Below, in pieces: positions 1 to 5,070 of a stretch of 5,070 nt of DNA (position 1 is the first letter of the stretch; each line of letters opens with the position of its first letter). Below the pieces are notes generated by a model, which searched no databases, was not told the DNA's origin, and worked only from the letters and a program-made list of their open reading frames with translations. The translations under genes and the position numbers were made by a program. Source of the stretch: Oscillospiraceae bacterium (GTDB taxonomy: Bacteria > Bacillota > Clostridia > Oscillospirales > Ruminococcaceae); NCBI GenBank assembly GCA_018055565.1, contig JAGPHI010000105.1, positions 1-5,070 on the forward strand. Direction: 5' to 3'.

Positions 1-1271
1 CAATGCTTGCCACCGCCAACGCCTGCTGGGCCACGTTGAGCGAAACCCCGGCCAACCTGATGCTGCCGCGCGCGCCAAAGGCCGGCAAACGCATTTTGCT
101 GGAGCGCATCGGCTTTGTGTGGAAGCACATGAAGTTTACCCATAAAGTAACGGCGCGCAATTTGTTTCGCTATAAAAAGCGCTTTTTTATGACAGTGATT
201 GGCATTGCAGGCTGCACAGCCTTGCTTTTAACGGGCTTTGGCCTGCGCGATTCTATCAGCGATATTATCAACAAGCAATTTGGCGAAATATTTACCTACG
301 ATTTAATTATCTCGGTAAAGGATGAGGCAGCCGCCAAAAGCGAGGCGCTTTTGGGCGTGTTAAATAACCCCGCCGACATTCAATCTTCGCTGGCTGTGCA
401 TCAGGAAAAAGCCACCAATGTATTTGACGGCACCTCCACCACCATTTATTTGGTGGTGCCCGAGGATGAAACGCAGCTTGGCAATTTTATCGATTTGCAC
501 GAGCGCCGCGGCAAAGCGCCTGTGCCACTTGGCGAAAGCGGTGTAATCCTGAGCGAAAAGCTGGCGGCGCGCGCAGGTGTAGGCGTGGGCGACACCATTA
601 CGCTAACCAATAATAACAAAAAAACAGGCAGTTTCACCGTAGCAGGCATTGCCGAAAACTATGTAGAAAACTATGCCTATTTCTCCCCCGGCGAATACCA
701 GCGCGGCTTTGGCGAAGCGCCCCAGTTTTTGCTGTATTACGCGCGGGATGCCGCGGCAGACGGCGAGGGCGAGGAAGCGCTGGCCACAAAGCTTTTGACC
801 TGCGACGACATCAACAGCATCAGCTTTGTATCTGCCTTGCGCAAAACCTTTGACGATATGCTGCACAATATCACCTATATTGTGTATGTGCTGATTGTTT
901 CGGCAGGGGTGCTGGCGTTTATCGTGCTATATAATCTAACCAATATCAATATAACCGAACGGCAAAAAGAGATTGCCACCATCAAAGTGCTCGGCTTTTT
1001 TGACGGCGAGGTGGCCGCCTATGTATACCGCGAAAACGTGGTGCTTACGCTGATTGGCACGGCGGTGGGGCTTGTGCTGGGCATATTTTTGCATATGTTT
1101 GTCATCCGCACTGCCGAGGTGGACGTGGTGATGTTTGGGCGCGAAATCTCGGCATACAGCTTTATCATTTCTGCCGCGCTTACCCTGTTTTTCTCGGCTG
1201 CCGTTAATTTGGTGATGCGCGGCAAGCTGCGCCGTATCAGCATGGTGGAAAGCATGAAAGCGCCCGAATAG
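1..1271 (+). CDS. FtsX/MacB-type ABC transporter permease, C-terminal half (5' end outside window)
   Basis: This is the membrane subunit of an ABC transporter of the FtsX/MacB class. Such proteins move lipophilic or peptide substrates, or transmit ATPase motion to extracytoplasmic partners; the substrate here is unknown. Numbering runs from the Met at position 3, which is probably internal: the frame is open to the left edge, and the first residues already look like the linker before a second FtsX module (APKAGKRILLERI, about 25-37). A helix at about 61-82 follows the conserved stretch TARNLFRYKKRFFMTVIGIAG. An extracytoplasmic MacB-like domain spans about 83-285. The C-terminal FtsX domain has helices near 291-311, 345-367 and 387-405, with the family signature NLTNINITERQKEIATIKVLGF at about 311-332 (shown here as its start and end: NLTNIN and ATIKVLGF). 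The stop is TAG at 1269-1271. Family members of this type usually carry two FtsX modules, so roughly the first half is missing. Family assignment is strong; substrate is not assignable. Confidence 0.9.
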   Translation, partial: MLATANACWATLSETPANLMLPRAPKAGKRILLERIGFVWKHMKFTHKVTARNLFRYKKRFFMTVIGIAGCTALLLTGFGLRDSISDIINKQFGEIFTYDLIISVKDEAAAKSEALLGVLNNPADIQSSLAVHQEKATNVFDGTSTTIYLVVPEDETQLGNFIDLHERRGKAPVPLGESGVILSEKLAARAGVGVGDTITLTNNNKKTGSFTVAGIAENYVENYAYFSPGEYQRGFGEAPQFLLYYARDAAADGEGEEALATKLLTCDDINSISFVSALRKTFDDMLHNITYIVYVLIVSAGVLAFIVLYNLTNINITERQKEIATIKVLGFFDGEVAAYVYRENVVLTLIGTAVGLVLGIFLHMFVIRTAEVDVVMFGREISAYSFIISAALTLFFSAAVNLVMRGKLRRISMVESMKAPE

Positions 1272-1277
1272 CGCAAT

Positions 1278-1408
1278 TGCCCCCACTTTACTTGCGCATT
1301 GCAACCGCTTTATTCTCCAGTGCCCCCGCGTTACTTGTGCAATGCCCCCACTTTACTTGCGCATTGCCCTTGCGTTACTTTCGCATTGCCTAAGGCTTAC
1401 TACTCCAT
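1278..1408. repeat. Degenerate 22-bp tandem repeat array (about six units)
   Basis: Units begin at 1278, 1300, 1321, 1343, 1365 and 1387, giving spacings of 22, 21, 22, 22 and 22 bp. Units 1 (1278-1299) and 4 (1343-1364) are identical; each starts TGCCCCC and continues ACTTTACTTGCGCAT. Units 3 and 5 differ at a few positions, keeping TGCCC and GTTACTT. Unit 2 has lost one base and is the most diverged of the inner units, while unit 6 matches at about 13 of 22 positions. A trailing part-unit (GCGCAAT, 1271-1277) precedes the array, directly after the permease stop codon. The period is not a multiple of three and no gene covers it. The array ends just before the terminator stem at 1412, so it probably lies in the 3' untranslated region of the permease transcript. 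There are no variable spacers, so it is not CRISPR. Function unknown. Confidence 0.85.
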
Positions 1409-1411
1409 GAT

Positions 1412-1444
1412 AGCCCGGCTGCTCATCGGCAGCCGGGCTTTTTT
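1412..1444 (+). terminator. Strong intrinsic terminator downstream of the permease gene
   Basis: A perfect 11-bp GC-rich stem is formed by AGCCCGGCTGC (1412-1422) and GCAGCCGGGCT (1429-1439). The loop is six bases, TCATCG, and a run of six T follows (1439-1444). This is a textbook rho-independent terminator on the plus strand. It lies about 140 bp after the permease stop, on the far side of the 22-bp repeats, and separates that unit from the MFS gene. Confidence 0.93.
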
Positions 1445-1463
1445 ATATGCGCCTCGGCCCTTT

Positions 1464-1493
1464 ACAAAAAGCTTTCTTTGCTGCGCTTTTTGT
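1464..1493. promoter_or_regulatory. Inverted repeat overlapping the MFS promoter (possible operator)
   Basis: A perfect 9-bp inverted repeat, ACAAAAAGC (1464-1472) and GCTTTTTGT (1485-1493), is separated by 12 bp. The arm centres are 21 bp apart, about two helical turns, which suits a dimeric regulator. The right arm reaches the T of the TG element of the extended -10 promoter and the left arm covers the region just upstream of the -35, so binding here could block RNA polymerase. It could instead be a weak A/T-rich hairpin. No regulator gene is present in the window, so the role is inferred from position and symmetry only. Confidence 0.4.
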
Positions 1494-1501
1494 GCTATAC
1501 T
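1473..1501 (+). promoter_or_regulatory. Extended -10 promoter for the MFS transporter gene
   Basis: TGC followed by TATACT (1493-1501) matches an extended -10 element, with TATACT one base away from TATAAT. The hexamer 17 bp upstream, TTTCTT (1473-1478), is a poor -35, which is usual for extended -10 promoters. Transcription would begin near 1508, leaving a leader of about 43 bases before the ATG at 1551. The leader contains two copies of GGCGCAG (1517-1523 and 1530-1536) of unknown meaning. No mapped start site is available. Confidence 0.6.
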
Positions 1502-1550
1502 TTTCCCATAAAACGCGGCGCAGCCATCAGGCGCAGAAAACGAGGTTACT

Positions 1551-2816
1551 ATGACAAACAATCATCGCATCGTAAAATACGCCTGTTACACCGCCAATTT
1601 GTCGATGTCGGTGGTGGGCACGCTTTCTCCGCTGTTATTTTTAACGTTTCGCAGCCTTTACGGCGTGTCGTATTCCATGCTGGGGGCGCTGGTGCTGCTC
1701 AATTTTTGCACCCAGCTTTTGGTGGATTTGCTTTTCTCGTTTTACTCGCACAAATTTGATATGGCAAAGGCCGTGAAGCTTACGCCATTTTTAACGGTGT
1801 TGGGGCTTTTGGTGTATGCGCTGTTTCCGTTTATGTTTCCCAATGCCGTGTATGTGGGGCTGGTGCTGGGCACCATCATTTTTGCGGCTTCGGGCGGGCT
1901 TGTGGAGGTGCTGTTAAGCCCCGTAATTGCCGAAATCCCCGCCGAAAACCCCGAGCGCGAAATGAGCAAGCTGCATTCCATCTATGCGTGGGGCGTGGTG
2001 GCCGTGGTGATAATCAGCACTGTGTTTTTATCGGTGCTTGGCAAACAAAACTGGCAATGGCTGGCGCTTTTATTTACATTGGTGCCGCTTGTTTCCTGCA
2101 TTTTATTTATGCAATCCGACATCCCTGCGATGCAAACACCCGAAAAAGCCGCAAATGTGTGGCAGCTGGTAATCAAAAAAGAGTTTTTACTTTGCTTTTT
2201 TTGCATTTTTCTGGGTGGTGCCAGCGAATGCACGATGGCGCAGTGGAGCTCCAGCTATTTAGAGGGGGCGCTGGGCATCCCAAAGGTTTGGGGTGATGTG
2301 CTGGGCGTTGCCATGTTTGCGTTGATGCTGGGGCTTGGGCGCACGATGTATGCAAAATACGGCAAGCACATTCATCGGGTTTTGTTTTGGGGCTCTGCGG
2401 GTGCCTTTGTGTGCTATCTCACGGCAGCCCTTTCGCAAAATGCCATGCTTGGGCTTTGCGCGGCGGCCTTAACGGGCATTTGCGTATCGATGCTGTGGCC
2501 CGGCAGCCTGATTGTGGCTTCGGGCAAATTTCCTGCTTCGGGCGTGGCTATTTTTGCGCTGATGGCCGCCGGAGGCGACCTCGGCGGCTCGGTTGGGCCG
2601 CAGCTGGTGGGGCTTGTGACGGATACTGTGCTGCAAGGCGCATGGGCCGCGCCGCTTGCCAAAACACTTAACCTTAGCCTAGAGCAGCTGGGCATGCGCG
2701 CGGGGCTTTTTACGGCGACGCTTTTCCCCCTATTGGCGGCCATTTTATTTGCCGTGCTGTTAAACAGTAAGCGCAAAGAAACCGCGCAAGAAACTGCGAG
2801 CGAACCCTTGCAATAA
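1551..2816 (+). CDS. Major facilitator superfamily transporter, probable sugar/glycoside permease
   Basis: A 421-residue polytopic membrane protein of normal MFS length. About twelve hydrophobic helices can be seen, near residues 11-33, 42-64, 77-95, 101-124, 142-165, 168-187, 211-231, 246-262, 277-294, 299-322, 331-356 and 382-404. A polar loop at about 188-208 separates the two six-helix halves, as is usual for the family. Acidic residues inside or next to helices (E119, E226) are candidates for proton coupling or substrate contact. The chosen ATG has GAGG at 1542-1545, five bases upstream, and follows a good promoter. The stop is TAA at 2814-2816. The last 15 or so residues are a polar Glu/Ala/Thr tail. 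The protein resembles FucP-like sugar MFS carriers of Firmicutes, and it converges on a GH3 glycosidase gene, so a sugar or glycoside substrate is a reasonable guess. The specificity cannot be read from sequence; a drug or metabolite exporter is the alternative. Confidence 0.88.
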   Translation: MTNNHRIVKYACYTANLSMSVVGTLSPLLFLTFRSLYGVSYSMLGALVLLNFCTQLLVDLLFSFYSHKFDMAKAVKLTPFLTVLGLLVYALFPFMFPNAVYVGLVLGTIIFAASGGLVEVLLSPVIAEIPAENPEREMSKLHSIYAWGVVAVVIISTVFLSVLGKQNWQWLALLFTLVPLVSCILFMQSDIPAMQTPEKAANVWQLVIKKEFLLCFFCIFLGGASECTMAQWSSSYLEGALGIPKVWGDVLGVAMFALMLGLGRTMYAKYGKHIHRVLFWGSAGAFVCYLTAALSQNAMLGLCAAALTGICVSMLWPGSLIVASGKFPASGVAIFALMAAGGDLGGSVGPQLVGLVTDTVLQGAWAAPLAKTLNLSLEQLGMRAGLFTATLFPLLAAILFAVLLNSKRKETAQETASEPLQ

Positions 2817-2868
2817 ACCGCAAACAAAGCTTTGCGTGAACGTGTAAAGAACCCGCGAGCGAAACTGC
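2775..2868. repeat. Imperfect direct repeat spanning the MFS 3' end and its downstream flank
   Basis: Positions 2775-2797 and 2846-2868 match at 19 of 23 bases, at a 71-bp offset; both begin AAAGAA and end GAAACTGC. The first copy codes for the polar C-terminal tail (KETAQETA). Read in its own frame, the second copy gives KEPASETA, but it is out of phase with the MFS gene and lies beyond its stop. This may be a decayed local duplication. The composition is simple (A/C/G-rich), so chance similarity is possible. Confidence 0.45.
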
Positions 2869-2964
2869 CATAAACCCGCCCATAAAGGCGCAAGCAGTTA
2901 AACATTTAATAGCGCGCACAAAGATATCTTTAACGCAAAGCCGCAAGGCATGCGCAAAATACTA

Positions 2965-3005
2965 AAACGCCGTGTATAATTTATTATAAATTATACACGG
3001 CGTTT
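2965..3005. terminator. Bidirectional terminator hairpin between the convergent MFS and GH3 genes
   Basis: A perfect 19-bp stem pairs 2965-2983 with 2987-3005 around a three-base loop (TTA). The base of the stem is AAACGCCGTG/CACGGCGTTT and the top is A/T-rich. Read on the plus strand it lies about 150 bp after the MFS stop and ends in TTTCGTTA. Read on the minus strand it lies about 70 bp after the GH3 stop and ends in TTTTAGT. The GC clamp near the base with flanking T-rich ends on both strands suits termination from either side, although both T tracts are short. A palindromic protein site is a less likely alternative. Confidence 0.82.
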
Positions 3006-3077
3006 CGTTATAGCTGCTATTTTGCTGCGTTTAAAACCTGTATTGCTGTGCGTGTTGCATCGATTTTACACGATTGC

Positions 3078-5070
3078 TTATTTTTGTGCGTTGTTCAAGC
3101 TTTGCACCAATTCGGCCAGCTTTGCTCTTGTTACCGCGCCCGGCGCATACATTTCAAAAAACTCGGCGATGCCCCAAAAGGTATTTTCGATGCCCGCTTT
3201 TAGCAAAGGTGTCACCTTGTCGCGCGGCACCATGTTTTCCCGCACAAGGAAATCAAAAAAGCATTGCGTGGCAGCTTCGTTTTGAAACAACTCGCAAAAA
3301 TGGGTATCTGCCATAATGGTTGCAGGTTTACGCGCATTGCCTGTAATATATACGCTGCCTTCCAGTGGCAAATCTCTGCTGCCGCCGCCAAGCAGCACCA
3401 TAAATTCGCCGCTGTCTGCCACCCAGCCCCCTTCGGCAGGGTCGTAATATTGAAAATCGCGTGCAGAAAGCGTAAACGAAACGGTTTTGCTTTCTTTTGG
3501 CGCTAAATCTACTTTCAAAAAGCCTTTCAGCTCCTTGTCGGGGCGCTTTAATTTGGCGTGCTTGTCGCGCACGTATAGCTGCACCGTTTCTTTGCCTTGC
3601 ATGGTGCCTGTATTGGTTACTGTGCAGCGCACTTCAATGGTTTGGGCAAGGTTTGCCCGTTCGGGTGATATCGAAAGGGCCGAATATTGAAAGCAGGTAT
3701 ACGAAAGCCCATGCCCAAACGAAAACAGCGGCTGTGTTTCTTTGGTATCATAATAGCGATATCCCACAAAAATTTCTTCGCTGTAAACATGCCGATGATT
3801 TTCGCCCGGGAAGCTTAAAAACGCGGGTGTATCCGACAGCTTTTTCGGCATCGTTACCGCCAGCTTGCCCGATGGATTTGCCTTTCCAAAAAGCAGCTGC
3901 GCCACTGCATAGCCCGCGCCCTCACCGCCAAATCCGGGCAGCAGCACTGCCCGTGCCGCGCGAATCCACGGCATAACTACGCTTTCGCCACTCATCACCA
4001 CAACAACAACGTTTTTTTGCACCGCGCTTACCGCTTGCAATAGCGCAAGATGCGCGGCATCAATATCAAGATGCGTGCGATTATAATCATCGCTTTCCAG
4101 CGGCAAAGACGCCCCCACGAATACAATTGCCATTTCTGCGTTTTGTGCAGCACAAACAGCGTCTTGTAAAAGCGCCTGCGCGTTTGTGCATGCAGCATTT
4201 TCTGCATTTTCATAGCCCGGCGCATATTGAAATGCCACATTTTTTGGCGCTGCCGCTTGCAGCTGCGCATACGGAATATCCACCTTTTGCGCATTTACAA
4301 TTGCACAGCCGGTGCCTTGATACATGGGATTTTGCGCAAGTGCACCTAAAACGGCAATGCTTTTTACAGCGCTATCTATGGGCAATATTCCATCATTTTT
4401 TAATAGCACCGCCGATTCCAGCGCAGCGCGGCGTGCCAGTTGATGGTGCGCCGTTTTTTGGTTTTCGGTTAAGGGCTTTTTTGCGCGGCGCGGCGCGTTT
4501 ATCATGCGCAACATGCGTCGGCAATGCTCGTCCAGTTCCTGCTGCGTTATCACCCCGCTTTCCAGCGCCTCTTGCACACATTCGATAAATCGCTCGCTGT
4601 GCGGCATATGCAAGTCAAGCCCCGCTTTAAACGATTCTACCGAGTTTTTCACAGAGCCCCAATCCGAGATTACAATGCCCTCAAAGCCCCATTCTTCGCG
4701 CAGCACATTGGTAAGCAAGCGCGTATTTTCGCTTGCTTGCACGCCGTTTACCAAATTGTACGAGTTCATCACTGCCGCGGGCTTTGCTTGTTTTACGGCG
4801 CGTTCAAAGCCTGCAAGATATATTTCGCGCAAGGCGCGTTCGTCTATTACAGAATCCACTATCGTGCGCAGGCTGTCGGAATTATTGGCGCAAAAATGCT
4901 TGATGCACGCATACGCGCCGTTTTCCTGAATGCCCTGCACCATCGCCGCTGCCATTTCGCCCGATAGGCAAGGGTCTTCCGAATAATATTCAAAGCCACG
5001 CCCTGTCAGCGGGTGGCGGCGGATATTCATGCCGGGCCCCAATATCATATGAATGCCCTCGCCCGTGCAT
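3078..5070 (-). CDS. Glycoside hydrolase family 3, beta-glucosidase type (N-terminus outside window)
   Basis: This enzyme hydrolyses terminal beta-linked glucose or a related sugar from small glycosides through a retaining mechanism. Numbering starts at the Met at 5048, which is internal: the frame stays open to the edge, with GEGIH directly before MILGPGMNIRR, a conserved GH3 interior. Roughly 100 residues are missing. Visible landmarks are GRGFEYYSEDP (17-26), KHFCANN (50-56), and the nucleophile Asp129 in GIVISDWGS. VLLKNDGILP (214-223) opens the second alpha/beta domain. GKANPSGKLAVTMP (388-401) and LFSFGHGLSYT (441-451) follow, then a fibronectin III-like domain at about 470-550 with VTNTG and LYVRD. 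An extra segment of about 85 residues (570-656) ends the protein; similar tails occur in some clostridial homologues. The expected acid/base motif ESEGxDR reads ESDDYNR at 318-324, so the usual second Glu is Asp320. Cell location cannot be judged without the N-terminus. The gene converges with the MFS gene; its promoter is outside the window. The exact sugar is unknown. Confidence 0.93.
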   Translation of the reverse strand, partial: CTGEGIHMILGPGMNIRRHPLTGRGFEYYSEDPCLSGEMAAAMVQGIQENGAYACIKHFCANNSDSLRTIVDSVIDERALREIYLAGFERAVKQAKPAAVMNSYNLVNGVQASENTRLLTNVLREEWGFEGIVISDWGSVKNSVESFKAGLDLHMPHSERFIECVQEALESGVITQQELDEHCRRMLRMINAPRRAKKPLTENQKTAHHQLARRAALESAVLLKNDGILPIDSAVKSIAVLGALAQNPMYQGTGCAIVNAQKVDIPYAQLQAAAPKNVAFQYAPGYENAENAACTNAQALLQDAVCAAQNAEMAIVFVGASLPLESDDYNRTHLDIDAAHLALLQAVSAVQKNVVVVVMSGESVVMPWIRAARAVLLPGFGGEGAGYAVAQLLFGKANPSGKLAVTMPKKLSDTPAFLSFPGENHRHVYSEEIFVGYRYYDTKETQPLFSFGHGLSYTCFQYSALSISPERANLAQTIEVRCTVTNTGTMQGKETVQLYVRDKHAKLKRPDKELKGFLKVDLAPKESKTVSFTLSARDFQYYDPAEGGWVADSGEFMVLLGGGSRDLPLEGSVYITGNARKPATIMADTHFCELFQNEAATQCFFDFLVRENMVPRDKVTPLLKAGIENTFWGIAEFFEMYAPGAVTRAKLAELVQSLNNAQK

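Noticed and set aside
1280..1349. G-quadruplex on the minus strand from the repeated runs of five G
   Set aside because: Only three G5 runs occur and they are separated by about 17 to 38 bases, too far apart for a stable quadruplex.
1278..1408. Possible CRISPR array in the 22-bp repeats
   Set aside because: The units abut directly with no unique spacers, they are diverged, and no cas gene is nearby.
1461..1466. TTTACA as a -35 box for the MFS promoter
   Set aside because: It is 29 bp from the TATACT element, too far for a sigma-70-type promoter; the extended -10 reading fits better.
1299..1511. Plus-strand open frame of 70 codons across the intergenic region
   Set aside because: It begins at a TTG inside the repeat array, runs through the terminator hairpin and the MFS promoter, and has no ribosome binding site or recognisable protein features.
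2414..2905. Minus-strand open frame of 163 codons over the end of the MFS gene
   Set aside because: It is antisense to a clear membrane protein gene; the product is Ser/Ala/Arg-rich with no domain, typical of a shadow frame.
2920..2931. 12-bp palindrome AAAGATATCTTT in the convergent intergenic region
   Set aside because: Short and A/T-rich, not near a promoter, and readily explained by chance.
3497..3976. Plus-strand open frame of 159 codons antisense to the GH3 gene
   Set aside because: It lies opposite strongly conserved GH3 motifs, has no ribosome binding site that stands out and no family resemblance. The 4127-4588 and 4504-4967 frames fail for the same reason.

Overview
The window reads as ordinary chromosomal DNA from a low- to mid-GC Gram-positive anaerobe, most likely a gut-type Clostridia (Oscillospiraceae-like). 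This placement is inferred from the resemblance of the proteins to clostridial FtsX-type permeases and GH3 beta-glucosidases remembered from those families. No rRNA or other marker gene is present to fix the taxon.

Layout from left to right. (1) Positions 1-1271, plus strand: the C-terminal half of a large FtsX/MacB-type ABC transporter permease whose 5' end lies outside the window. (2) Positions 1272-1550: a non-coding gap. It holds a degenerate tandem array with a 22-bp period (about 1278-1408), then a strong intrinsic terminator (1412-1444), then an extended -10 promoter overlapped by a 9-bp inverted repeat. (3) Positions 1551-2816, plus strand: a complete 12-helix major facilitator superfamily transporter. 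(4) Positions 2817-3077: the convergent intergenic region, with a 19-bp perfect-stem hairpin (2965-3005) that probably terminates transcription from both sides. (5) Positions 3078 to the right edge, minus strand: a glycoside hydrolase family 3 enzyme (beta-glucosidase type) without its first roughly 100 residues, which lie beyond the window.

The MFS transporter and the GH3 hydrolase converge on a shared terminator, so they are not one operon. Import of a small glycoside by the MFS protein followed by intracellular cleavage by GH3 is plausible, but it rests on adjacency alone. The permease appears to belong to a separate unit ended by the terminator at 1412-1444.

I found no clear new biological system. 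The observations most worth checking are the 22-bp repeat array in the probable 3' untranslated region of the permease, and the Asp in place of the usual Glu at the expected acid/base position of the GH3 enzyme. The operator-like inverted repeat on the MFS promoter is next. No tRNA, rRNA, CRISPR array, insertion sequence or known riboswitch was recognised.
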